Shown here: positions 46,568 through 61,500 of the stretch, piece after piece
Numbering within the stretch: the stretch's first letter is position 1
Layout of the letters: each line of letters starts with the position of its first letter
Origin: Rotaria sp. Silwood1
Taxonomy: Eukaryota; Rotifera; Eurotatoria; Philodinida; Philodinidae
Reading direction: 5' to 3'
Length of the DNA: 64,000 nt
NCBI GenBank assembly: GCA_905250075.1
Contig: CAJNOP010000019.1
Coordinates: 2,085,022 to 2,149,021 of the forward strand
The notes under the pieces: model-generated
What the model was told of the DNA's origin: nothing
Seen by the model: the letters and a program-made list of their open reading frames with translations, nothing else
Database searches by the model: none
Program-made: the position numbers and the translations under genes

Positions 46568-49500
46568 TTATTTCGATTGAACAGCTGATAATGATGCATT
46601 TGCACGATCGTCACTGTTTACATTAGTAAAATCAAGCATGGTAACACTAACAGAACCTGACGGTGGCCGATCTGTCTTTTCCATGTTTGTAATTAATGGC
46701 TTAACTTGATTAGTATTCTTTGCTGAAAGACCAACTGAACCTAATATAGGTTGTGTAAGTTGGAAATTATTCTTTTTTGGTTCCGTTTTAGCTGTAATAT
46801 TTTCATCAGATTGTGTTTCAGCATTCGCAGTTGAATATTGATCTGTAGGTTCATCTATAAGACGACGACGTTGATATTGTTTTTTATATGCTCTAATACC
46901 AAAGTACACACTAAATATAATAATTGCACTACCAACAACAACACACACAACAATAACAATAATTAATGATTTATTATTTGATGATGAAGTTTCAGTGGTT
47001 GAATCCGATGAAGAAGCTGAAGTCGAATATGTATTACCATTAATATTTATTGACTTTGCTATTAAATCAGACATAGCATTTGGATCTGAAGCAATACTGT
47101 CTAGAGCTGAAGCTAAACTTGTAGGGTCGGCATTAACATCAAACCATGCTAAAATACTACCTATTAACACAAAAACACATATAAAAGGAAAAAATAATTC
47201 ATATTTTCATTGTCAAACCTTTTGTTACAGTAATATCAGTAGCTATTGGCATTCCAATACAAATTAAATAATTATAGATAATTGCTCGTTTAATTTCCAG
47301 TAAACCATTTGTTTGAAATTTATCATAATCTCCATCAAATATTATATATGATGATGGAGCACCACTATTACTATTAAGAGTCGCTAAAAGAAAATAAAGG
47401 ATCACTAATTTAATATATTAAATTAATTTAAAAACAAAACATACTTGAATTTTTTTTAACTAAAATTCCATTTGATACAAGTGAAAATGCATATTCATTA
47501 TTCGATGATGCTAATTGAACTTTAATAACATACATTCCAATAGTATCAATTACTAAATCTGTTGCAATAATTGTACTTTTTATTGGATTAATTATAATTG
47601 ATGATGTATTTGTTTTAGTTAATGTTCCATTACTATTAAACTCTGGTAAATTATAAAGTGATACATTTGCTGACCATGTCATATCACGCCAATGTATATT
47701 TCCAATTGGTAAATGAGATTGACTATCAACAATAACAACTGATATATTAAATGTTTCATTTATTGAAACAACATATATATGATCAATTTGTTTTGCAGCT
47801 AATATAGCTTTTGTAATTGTTAATGATGATGAATTAGCTGTTAAATTTATATTAGACATAAATGAACTGCAAAAAGAATCGAATCAAACAAAATATTTTT
47901 ATTTTTTCTTCGTTTTTTTTTTGTCTTACCTTGTTACATTATTTGGTTGAATAAAAGCAAATTGTACTTGATAATGACCTGTAGCTGACAAACCAAATGA
48001 TGTATATTGTGTTTGTCCATTAGAATAATTTGCAATTGCACCAATTAATGTTATATTTGAATCATCAACAACACTAGCCATAACTTGCCATGGTTGATCA
48101 TTTGATCCTAATTTTTCTATAACATTTCCATCTTCATCATATGCAATGAGTTTTGGTTGTATAGCACATGGACTTTGTTCACGACAAGATGATGGAGGTG
48201 TAACAAGTTCTATTCGATGAATTATACTTAGTGATATAGATGATTGATTAAATGGTTCTTGAATGCTTAAATCTGTTGGTGTTGTATTACCAGTAAAAGG
48301 ATTTTCTGCCCATGCTCGATGCAATTCACCTGATTGATAACGATTAATAATAGCTGCACAAATATTTGAAATTGGTTCAGTTTCAACAGTAGAATTGGTT
48401 GATAAATTTGCTACTGGATCATCACGTATTTCAACAGTTAATTCTATGGTGGATAATTGACGACGAATACGACTGTAAAAACAAAATTTAAAAAACAAAA
48501 AATAGATATATTTTATAAAACATGATCTACAAGGAGTGCTGAAGTGTAGAAGTAGAAATTCGGTTCCAATTCTTCCATCACGAACCCATAATTAGCAAAA
48601 GAAACTACATTATTTTTCATATAGTAAGAGTGCAGGATAACACTAACAGTACTCAATTTTACAATAGAAAAAGTAATTTACCCAGTATAATTATTATTAG
48701 CTGCAACGATGTTAACACGTCGAATTTTATCTGGACTGACACCGAGTATAGCAGCTAGATTAGCAGTTAAATTTGATGAAAAAAATGATGATGGTGTTTG
48801 TGGTGGTAAATTAAAATTAAGTACAACCAATTCAGAAATTTTTAAATCAATTACAGTTATACCATTAATTAAAAATGATGCCATTCTTGTTTTTCTAAAT
48901 TAAAATAATCGAATAATAAATATTAATAAAAAATATTCTATTTTTATATTACCTATTAAAATAGTTTGAACCCGGTGTAGATGTAAATGTTATATTATTT
49001 GGTTGATCAGTTAATATTAAATAACTATAACTTAAATCACGATTTACTGGTGATACATAAATATTATTAGCATAAACATCAATTTGTTGTAATGAATCAT
49101 AATAAAGTGATAAAATATTCACGATTGATGAATCACTATTAAGTAATCGAAAACGTATATGATTTGGTGTTGTACTTGATAAATATACATCGTAACGATG
49201 TCTTGATTGTACTAATGACATAAATGTTGATATACGTTTTTGACATGTATATCCATTACACCAACCATGATCTTGTGGTCCATTTATTAAATCAATATAA
49301 CCATTATCAGACATAATAGCTACAGGTGATAGACGTCTTGTTTCAGTATCTGAATCCATATTTTCAATAACTAACATTCGATAATCAGTTGTATTTGGAC
49401 AAAAATACATTTGCCATGATGTTCGATAAATACATGTTGGTGCACGACTAATACCACGATTAGGATATAAAGTATTTATATTTATCATATGACCTGTAAG

Positions 49501-52500
49501 ATTTGCTAATGCAACTGATGGAATACGATAATCACCAACACCATGTTGTTGATCACCTTTAAAGAAATAAATTAATAAAAAATGAAAAACTTCATCAAAA
49601 ATACTAAATTACCCCAAAGATATTCAGCTTGAGAGAAAACACTTGTTGGTTGACCAAATAATGTTCCATCAGTATCAATCAGTAAATTTTTCTTTAAACC
49701 ATCACAATCCATATCTAAATTTTCATTAAAAATATCAAATCCAAAAAAAAAAAAATAAACAACAGACTTACCAACACAATCACTCGGATTCACAACATTT
49801 AGATTTGGTCGTCCATTAAATATCAAATTCATTTGTGATGTATTATATACTGATATTAATTTAGTTACTATTGGATGTTGACCATCATCATTATGTTGTC
49901 CAACTTGAATAGCTATATCACGACGTGAACATATATCATTATAAAATGCTAATGTTACATTTGTTATTGTCATTAAACCGTCAACTAAAAATATGATGAT
50001 GTTATTTTTTAGTATTGTTATTTTTATTTAACTTACTACATGGATACGCAGCAATACCAGTCCATGGATGACGTGGCATCAAATTATCACGTGAAAAAAA
50101 TGGAAAGACAATACCTGATCGACCACCAGGATCTCCTGCTGATGATGTAGCTGATACAGTTGGAATAGCTTTTATACTATTTATTGAACTGACTGTAGTT
50201 GTATTCGGAGTATCATTACAATCGTCAGGTGTTATAGAACCAATAACCATTGAATTAAGAATTGTTACTGAATTATTACCGGCTACATGTGATATAGCTA
50301 AAAGAAATAGATAAAATAGAAATTAAATAATTTATCAAATTTATTTTCAGCAAAAGTTTACCTGTAGGACCAATAACAAGTGTAAATATACCAACATTAC
50401 CATCGGCTACTGTACAGGAATCAATAATAATATTGCGAGCAGTATTGATATATAGACCATAATACCATGCTTTATAGGTTCTATGCAGAAAAAAAAAATA
50501 GCAAATATATAACTTGGAAAAACTAATGAATTTACTTGAAATCATGAATCAATATACACTCTAAAGTAAAATGAATGAAATCTTCATTATCATATCATAA
50601 TTTGTCTTAATAACTTACTCGAATCATATTCAAAACCTTTATCCATAGGCCAAATATTAAAACCAGACATTGCTGAATGAACTTCATTATTTGAATAATC
50701 ATTGGTTATATCATTTGGTAAAACAGTTCCTGAACAAGAATTTCCTTGAATACGATAAGCTAAACGCTCTACACCTGCTACTAAATTGTCCTAAACATTT
50801 TTATTTTCATTTATCATAAAATTTAAATAAATACAAAGAAATCTATACCCTCATAATGACACTAATAGCATCTTTTGACATTATAGCTCCATCATTATTA
50901 GTATTAAATTCTGCTAATTTTGGTTGAGCTGTGCCTGACCAATAAATAGATGAGACAAGATTTTTTTCTACAATATTATTTTTTCCTGTTACAACAATTG
51001 CTGATTCATAAGTTTTATAAACAACATTATTTGTTATTGGGATACCATTTGTATCCCATACACCAATTCTTGAACAAAACAATATATTTTTAATCTTAAA
51101 AAAGAATAAACTTAACTATAACTTACGCTGAATAATAACCACCATCGAATGAACATGAATCAATATATGTTGGTCGAGATGAATTCCAATTACCAAGATT
51201 ATATAAATGAATACCTTCACGTTTATCTTCATTAGCTGCATCAACATATTGACCATAACCAATAAATTGTGTATTAGATAATCGAGCATAACCTTTATAA
51301 TATGTATAAATATAATCATTTGCTACTGAATTCCATATATTTACTGCATAATCAGTAACAAGAATTCGAAAACCGAATAATTCCGAAGCTGGACTTCGAT
51401 TAATTACACGTATATTTCGTGTTAAAAGACCAACAGCACCAGCTATGTGAAATATTTTTCCATCTGGAAATACATTATGAATAACAACATGTGTATAAAC
51501 AAGAGGATTAACGGTTATGATTTTTGTTTTATCTATACTAATATTTGCAATAGTATGTCGTTCTGTATGTTCAATATTTGTATCTGTTGTTGTTAGTATA
51601 ATTTCTTCACCAATTTTCCAATCAACTGGTTGACTTAATATAATTGAATTTTGACCAGATGAAGCTGTTGTAATGAGACGTGTCCATGAAACATTACGTT
51701 TTAGACCATGTAAATCAAGACCACCTAAAACACCGATTACTTGAGGTCCTATAGAGCCAGCATCATTAGGTAATAAAACATTGATAGATGAAGAACTATT
51801 GATGATAATATCAACTTTAGAAGTAAGTGGTTTATTCGGCCAACCTATTGAAATCATATTTTAATGAAAACCACACGAAAAATCTATTACTTACCAACAA
51901 TCAATTGACCTCCATTAATTAGAATACTATTAACAACGAGAGTATTATCAATACCCTAAAAACAAAACGAAAGAGTTTTAATCTTGATTAAACGAAAAAA
52001 TCAAACAAAAAAAAACAAACTTGTTCGAACTCAAGTACACCATCGATACGTAATGAACGAATACGAGGTAATGGATAATTGACAACAAGCCATATACCAC
52101 GAGGAATCAATATATTTGTATCATTACCAGGTTTAATACTTCCTAATATAGAAGAAAAAAATAAAAATAAAAATAACAAAATCAATTCAATGAAATATCA
52201 ATTACCATATCCACCATAGCCTGCTAATGCAAATGACCAATCTGAATTATTTGACCAATACAATGCTGTAGTTGGTCGAACAGTTGCAGGTAATTCAAGA
52301 CCAGGTTGTGGTGGTGGTTGACAATTAGGATATCGACATTTGATTATATTTAATGAGATTGATACATCAATTGAGACAATATTTGATGATGGATTTTTTA
52401 CTAGATAAAATTACAAAATTATATAAATATAAAGCATAAAATAACTCAAAATGATTACCCATATAAGAAAATATTGATGTATTAGCATTATAATGCCAGT

Positions 52501-55500
52501 CACCATTATTATTTGTTGAACCATTAAGTGGTGTATTTGATTGACTAGATACTAATGAACTTGAAGTTGTATAAACAATATCAGGCTTATAATCAATCTT
52601 ATGACGTATAATAAGATAATCACCAGGTTCTAAACCATAAGCAATACCTGAATAAGACAAATTGACTGAACTCTAATAAAGAGAATAAAAATTCAGAATA
52701 TGGTCCAAATTATTTTAGTAGAAAAGTATATACGTACATTAGCATTTTGAAATTGAAATAAATAAATATTTTTAGATAATAATGTCATCATATAACCTAA
52801 CGGATGTGTTAGTCGTTTAGCAAGATTAAGTACAATGGTATGATGATTGAATTGATCATAAACATTTAAATATTCACCATTTTGTCCTAAACTAGCTTTA
52901 TTAAAAGCAAATCGTATCCATGTACCTAATGATAATGGACATGTAATTGCATTGATAAAGTTCGGTGTTGGTCTACATGCATTTGATGTATTCCAAAGAC
53001 CATCAGGTGCAAGAATTATTGTACCAGATACGTTAGACAAAGAACCATCTTCGTCTTGATATAAACCATCATACGGCCATCGAAAATTACCTCGATTAGC
53101 TACATTTGTAAATGATAATTGAGAAAATTTCGTTAACCAACCTTTTTGGAAAACACATAAAAAAAACAGATATTTAATAAAAACAATCAGTTTTTTTTCT
53201 TGTACCTCCACAATATACAATGCAACGACCAGTAATAAATGGTCCATAAATAGCTTGTGTATTTGAACTTGAAAAATTAATGAATGAAACATTTCGTACA
53301 CGAAGTCCACGATCCCACATAACTGTAAAAAGAAAAATTAAACACGTTTTGCTATTTACTTTTTCTTAAATATAAAAACTTACCAACAAGACCACCTTCT
53401 GTTGGTACGATTGGATTTCCTGATACTCCTGAATCACCAATTATGATTGAATTAATTACTGATGAACCTCTAGTTTCATTATAAAATGTGGCACGAAGAT
53501 TTGGCAGATTTGTTGCTTGATGATTAATAGCCGTAACACATCGAAGACCCGTATCATAATTATCAAAAACAATTGTATTTTTTATTTGAATTGAACTTGA
53601 CATAACCCATTCAAAACCTTTAGAGTTTTTCCATGATATTAAACCATCAAATATTGCTTGATAAGGTGCATCATTCCAACAATTACCCGCTACTGTGGGT
53701 GAATATTCAGGAAAGATCCAAACACCAAAACGACCAACACTGTGCACACTATTGTTAAAAAATCGACCAAATTGTCGTCGATAAGGACAATAATTGGGAT
53801 ACATCGCAAATGATGGTCCATCAGGTGTTCGAAGCATACGATACCAATAGCCAAAATGAGTACCACCAGCAACAGCATTATTCACAACGATATTATTTGG
53901 ATTGGTCACCTAAAATTCGAAACATTGTGTCTCCTAAATGAGTTCTCGATGTTTTTAAAATATTACCCAAAAAGCAGCTGGTGTTACATCTTCATTGAGT
54001 AGACTTGAACTTGTTCGAACAAACACAGCTAAATTACCATTTAATATATTACCCGTTTCAACACCGTCTTCTAAAAAGATTGCTCCACCCCTAAACAATT
54101 TCAATCGTGTATCATAAAAACTTTTAATAAAACTCAATAGGTGTATATACATACATAATATTATATATGACATTATTTTCTATTGTGACATAATGACTTG
54201 CATGAATATTAATAGCTCGATTAAATGTTTGATGAATTGATGATGATTTAATATATGATAAATTCATATTTCCATTCATATGAAAATGAACTGGATATCG
54301 ACCGAGGCGAAATGCTTGACCAACATTATATACCTTGATACAAATAAATTTAAAATAAAATCAATCATATACAAAGAAAATTTACTTCAATATTTGATAA
54401 ACGCAGTATCACTCGTTGTATACCATCAGAACTATCGGTACTAGCACTGACCATGATAGTTGCACCAAATTGATCAGAACCTATATCTTCACCATATCGA
54501 CCAAGAAAACATGTTTGAACTGCGAATTCACCTACATTTTAAGAAGAAGAAAAAACAATTTTTTTCAGTTAACTCAAAAAAATTTGGTATTGTTTCTTAC
54601 CAGGATTAAAACCAGTTGGACATGCTGCAATGGATGTATTCCATGTTTCAGTAACTGAGCCTATCATTGCAAAAAAAAAAGTATTTAAATTAGTTATTCA
54701 TATCATTGACAAACCTTGAAATATAACATTGTGTGACAGAAGACCCACTTCAGCACGAACTTCCACTGTTGTCGAACCAACATTTTGTGTTACACCCAAA
54801 TGAGTGTATTTCAATGGTGAGTCCAATGTTAATATACGTCCATTGTTTGATACAGCTGTTATAGCACGTATCTCAGTTTGTCCTTGACTTAAATAATCGC
54901 CTGTAGTTGCTATGACAATCGTACTGCCCACTGGCCAATCTACTGCTTGACGAAGAGTAATTTGAGATGATCCACTAGAAACTGTTGCAGCCAGATGTGT
55001 CCATGTTTGTGTAACAGTTTTTCCATGCATATCCACGATGCCATCTCGTAGTGCCAAAACTTTAGCTCCGACTAAAGAATAAATCAGTCGATAACATTTT
55101 TTTTTGGTTTTCATTTATGAACATGAAAAGAAGATCTTACAGATTGGTAATTCAATTGATCTTAAATGACCATACATCGTAATGACAGCTTTATGCTGAA
55201 ATGGATTTGTTTCAGTACCAATTTGTAGACGACCACCATTAACAACCAAAATGTATTCAGCATTCAAACTAACGTCTTGATTATCATCAAAAATTAAGGA
55301 TGCATTGTCAATAATCACAGCTTTAAGAATAGGTGTTATTGTGTCGAAATAAACTGTCTTGCCATTTTCAATTGAAACAATAGTGCCAGCCTCAGGCGGA
55401 ATATCACCGCCCCATGTCCATGGACTTGACCAAAGATCAATATATTGATATAGAACTGAACCGACTGCATTACCACCATTAACCAAATTCACAATCACAA

Positions 55501-58500
55501 GTTCTTGAGTTGTTGTTCTTGAATAACTACCTGTCAAGCAGGTGATCATTGTTGATGAAATTGTTTGAACTGAACATGAAACATCAGCAATACTAACTGA
55601 TACTGCACTGATTATGGTTCTGAAATATTAGAAAGAGCATTTTCTTTCATTCAAAAGTTGCAACTAAGTTAAAACACTTACGGAAAATTTGTTCCAAAGA
55701 TTGTTAAAAGTGTACCACCACCAGTTCCCCCTCGACTTGGACTAATTGATATTACGACTGCTGTTAAATTCACTTCATAAATATACGACATACTTTGTGT
55801 TAAACTTCCAGCAGTAACTGTTAAATTGCATGCTGTATCGGATGAAGCAATAGGTTCCGAAGGTGTAACACAAGTCATTTGTGTATTTGATACAATAACT
55901 GCCGATTGACAAGTTCGATTACAAATAGTAATTCTAGCATTGGATCCATTAAATCCATCACCGAAAATAGTTATTGTTTGACCACCACCATAGCTGCCGC
56001 GTGAAGGTGTTACATTAGTAACTTGTAAAATATATTGAAACTGAATATTTGAATTTGATTTACCAACAGACTCTACATAAACAACTACTGATTGATTTCC
56101 AGCTGGACTTGATCCAAGTGTACATGTAATGGATGTAGTTGACATATTGATAATTGTGCTTGCAATACCACCAATTAAAATACTCGTTTTACCATCAACA
56201 AAATTTGTACCTGTAATTGTCAATGTTTCACCAGCACTTCCTGATGTAGGATCAATTGATGTAATTGTAGGTGTAATAGCTGAGCTATACGTTATTGAAA
56301 AAGCATCAGAAAAATTTATACCATTTGAAGTAATACGGACTGTAACTGATGATGGATTACTTCCTTGAGCTGGAATTATACATTGAATTTGACCAGGTGC
56401 CGTTCGAATTATTGTACATCTATTAGAACCCATCATAACTTGAACATTAGTGATTGAACTAGCAAATCCATTACCATCAATTGTAAGAAGAGCACCACCA
56501 TAGATACTACTGTTTGTTGGTGAAAAATTTGAAATAGACATCATTGATGTAAGCAGTGCTGATGATAGAACTGTTCCAATATCTATAATGAACATAATAG
56601 GAAATAAAGAAATATTTTTGCAAAACATGAAAGAATACCATCAATTGATGCGACAATTGGATGAACTCCAACTTGAATACTATCAATTTGACATACAATA
56701 GTTGAGTTGGATACTGATGTCACATTACACATTTGTCCATCGATAGTGACATGAATACTAGTTGCTAGTATTGTATCATTCATTACTAGATTTCGACCAG
56801 TCAATGTTAATAATTGTGGACCAGTAATAGATGTCGGATCAACTGAATCAAGATAAGGTGTAATACTTTCAGCCCAAGTAAATGAACATGTTTCGAATGA
56901 ACATACAGCTGTATTTGTGCCAATCAAGATCGTAATAGGAATAATTTGATTAATATATTCAGGTGGTGGTATTTGAGTAGTAAATATTATTTGAGAATAA
57001 GTAATTGTTGCCATACTAGTATATTCAATACTTCCAACAATAATACGAGTATCAACCGGTGTAAATCCATCGCCAATTATTGTAACTTCAGTACCACCAT
57101 AGATTGAACCTAGAAGAAAGTTAATTTTTTCTTAGAATAAAACTATGTTGAAAGAAAAATAACCTTCTATGGGTAATACATTAGAAATAGATGCTTGGAA
57201 TTGAAATTGTATAAGACCATTATTACTTAGATAGCCTTGAAGATCTCGTACAACACGGATATCTTGAATCATTTTAGCATTCAGTGATGAATTCGAAGCA
57301 ATTTCACAGATGATTTCTGTTGTTGATGCACTTATTATTGGACAATCATAGAATGAACCAATAAAAATATGATTTTCACATAGTACTGTACTAAAATTGG
57401 TTCCTGTGATTGTAATGGTTGTACCAGCAGTACCCTGTTGTGGTGAAATCGATTCTACTGAACCAATAGTGCATGGTGTAAAAAGGAACTGATGTAAATT
57501 TGAATTAGGAGTCATTTGTGAACATGAACTTGGATCGATCCAAGAACTTGAATTACATGATGATGTTGGTATAGACGCTAAATATTAATGGGAACAAATT
57601 GTTGATATTTTACAAGTTAACTTTATCGATTAAATTTATACCTGAAGCTGTGCAGTAGAGTCGTTGTCCAGTGTAGGCAAATGTTGGTGAACACCATTCT
57701 TGAGTATCATTTACTGTAGTACACGATGTATAATTGACAGAATCATAGTTGAATGGAAAAGCACATGATTGAGCTAAAAATGAAAGATAAATGTTGTTCA
57801 ATACATAAGAACTAATTGCATAGAAAGTTTACCGTTAAATGTTCCCGATGTGACTTTCACCGTAAGTGTCTGTGGTTGAGCAGGAACTACTGTTATTACT
57901 CCACGCATAGATATCAGACCGGATGAATCAATAAATGATGACCAATAGTAATAAGTATCCAATGTTTGAAATTGATATGAAAATGATCCTATACATAAGC
58001 AAATGAATCATAAAGATCTTTGAATACTAAACAGACTCTATTGGATAAGATGATCTATTCAAATTTAAGAAATCTCAAGTATGTCATGTTGTAGAACAAA
58101 TCGAGGCATGCCGAATGACAAATGTTAGGTCTTATTTTCATACGACTGCAGGAAATAGAGTCAGTTTGTTGATAGACAACTATTATACTGATCATTGTAC
58201 TTCTAGGTGTCAGTCGACATTATTTCTAAAAATATTTTTCTTACATACAGTTTTGTTGAGCTTTTCACACACTACAAGGTTATATAATTAACATTTTAAA
58301 CCAGTCTATTTTTGAAAAAAAAATTTGCAAATTTTTCAATCGTTTACCATCATGTTTCACTAATGCTGAGTCTCCTTAGCTTCAATAGTGTCGACTATAG
58401 ATGTAACCAAATGCCAAACTTTCTCCAAAATTAACAGTGACGTAGCACTACAAAGCACACTATTTGGAATTTCTCCAAGATAAATACGTGATGCCCGAAG

Positions 58501-61500
58501 TAGCCATATATTAAAGAATCTTATCCGATTTTGTACGTTTATTATGTCGATTCCGAATATTATGTGTATTTTGCACTAGAATCGACTTTTGATGGTCAAA
58601 ATATCGAAATACAAAATTGAAAGAAGAAAACTGACGTGAAAAATTGTTTAAGATTTCTCAATATAATGCTACTTTGAATATCAGACACTTATGTGGGAGA
58701 AATTCAAATAGTGTGTTTTGTTGTGCTAGATCGCAAGTAATTTCTGAAAAATTTTAGCATCTGCTAACGTCTTCTATGATCGACACTATGGGAGATATGG
58801 GAACTCGCTATTATTGAAAAGTTTCATTTTTCCTAGCAGAAATAAAGTGATCGAAAATGTTGAGTACACGAGCTTGTAGTTCATGAAAAGCTCTCCAAAA
58901 CTGTATATGAGAATTTTTTCGCAAACAATATCAAATGATAACAAGCTGCACAATGATCAATAACTGATCAATATTTTAGGCGCATAGTCTTCTATTTGGT
59001 TTCTCAATGCTCAATAGGTCATCAACTCTAATAGAGTCCTTTGATTCTTTTTAGTTGTTAGTTGCCTGATGATGTTGCATTCCCTGAATCAAATCCGCCA
59101 GGTAGTGGTTCTGTATCATAACCATTAGCTACTTGTTGTACTTTATAAGCAAGTGTTGATAAAAGAGTTGATGTATTCCATTGCCATTCGACAATAGTAC
59201 CCTGTTGTACTGTTAGATATTGTGGTGACCAAGCAAAACCACTTCCATATATTGGATCAATACCATCTGATGTGATAATAACACGAGATATAGCACTAGT
59301 TGTTTGACAATGAATTTGATTTGATTCAATAGAAACAATAGTGCATGGTTTATTGTTATTATTATTATTATTATCATCAGTAAATGTAACAACAGATGAA
59401 TCATCAAAACCTTCTCCTTGTATATAGACATCAGTTCCACCATATAATGAACCAATTTGTGGTGAAATATTTTGAATATAGAAACGATATTCAATTTGTA
59501 CTAATGGGCGAGCATAACCATTTATCGTCGAAACTTTCATGGGATAAATACCAGGAGCTAATGAAGGTAGAATAGCAAGAACTTGAGTAGATGATATTGA
59601 AATAACAGTTGCCTTTATTGTACCAATAAATACAGAAACTGAACTAGTACCAAAATTTGTTCCATTAATAGTCAATTGACCACCAGCTGTATTCACAACA
59701 TTAGAACTAACTGATGTAATTGAAGGTGTATTAGTAACATTGTATATGAATTGAGTAGATGCGCTGATGAAATTAGAACCATCAGTAACAATCACAGATA
59801 CTTCACTATCATTAATAGCAGTCGTAGGTGGTACAGTACATGTTATAGAAGAAAAATTAAACATTATAAGATCAGTACATAAATTATTATCGATAGTAAC
59901 TATTGATGATGATGAAAATCCTGATCCTGTCAAGATTATTGTGTAGCCTCCGCCTAGATTTAAGAAAGATAAAAAGTAGATTTTTAGTTATCGAGAACTA
60001 CGAACTGACCTGCTCCTCCTTCTATTGGTGAAATTGAAATAATTTCAAGTGGTATTGTTATTGTAAGATTTGAAGTACCTGTTGCTAAACCTTTATCAGC
60101 AACATTCACTTGTATAGTGTAAGTTCCTGATGGAGCACCGATAATTGTACATATTAATGATGTTGTTGTAGCCGATATTATAGTACACGAACCCTCTGTT
60201 CCAATAATAATTTCATTTGAACTTGCTGTTGTACTAAAGCCCGTACCAATAATAGTCAATGTCATATCATCTTGTTCAATTGAAGATACAGATGGTGTTT
60301 GAGTCGATAACCATTGAAAGTCACATGCATTACTACTGGAACATTTGGATGAATAACCGCCAACGAAAACTTCTATCTGAGGATTTGTATGATATGTTCG
60401 TGTCATATCTCCTGGTAATGGTTTATAAATGATTCCACCTGATTGTATAACAGATGCTGTAATTGTTGTATTATTTGGTGAGATAGAATCAATATTTGCA
60501 ATTGATATAGGTGTTTTTTTACCACCATTATTTAACCATTCAATTCTATATGAATATCCTGTACAATCATGTAAACGTGTTATATTTAAAAAACCAAAAT
60601 CAGATGATGATTGAAGACGATTAGTTAAATCTAATGTTGAAATATCAACTGGAATTGATGAATATGTTTGTCCATTAAAGATAAGATCAAATGTACCACT
60701 CGCAGGACTAGATGCTGTTGTTATTCGTGTTATTATTGCATTCTAAAAAAAAAACAGAGTTTAAATAATTAAAAAAGACCTGTAAACAAAAAATAACTAG
60801 CCGAATTAGGCCAAGCAACCAAAAGTGATGGATTTGTACAATCACTATATCGAAAAGAAACATCAATTGTCGAATTAGCTGGTGTATATTGAACTTTTAA
60901 TGTATTATAAACTAATTGCTGTTTCGGATAAAGTCTTCGTACACCTTCCATAGCTGAACTAAAACATGAATATGTTTGATTAAAACTATCAGCACAAATA
61001 GGTATATCGTTTTCATTTAATATACATGTTGAATAACTTTTTCCATTATAATAAAATGGAAAAATACATGATGAATTTAGTGATTGAATATTTGAATAAG
61101 AACTTATATTGTCATATCCATAAGGTAATACTGTTCGTATTGATACTGTATCAATAATAATACCTCTATTAATGTTACGACTGAGTGCTGCATAAGTAAT
61201 TATAATTGATGAAACAGATGAAGCAATCGCTGATTGAGATATAAGTTTAGTACGTATGTCAATACATGTATAATGCCAATTATGATCAGCTATTGTTGTA
61301 AATGGAATTTCTTGCCAAATTGTCTGTATTGTATCACCGATAATTTGTACACTTGTCATAATAGAAGTAACATAATTATTCAGTAAACGATAAGCAAAAC
61401 ATAAATAATTTCCTGATCGAGTATTTCCATTAATTAGTACATTACCAATATATGAACATTGACCACAAAATGCATTGATTGTAATTGGTGTAGTATCATA

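Noticed and set aside
46995-47405. Frames antisense or out of phase to the end of the fibrocystin-L-like gene
   Set aside because: The in-phase minus-strand exons explain this region.
56129-56368. Plus-strand frame across the TIG exons
   Set aside because: Antisense of TIG-coding sequence.
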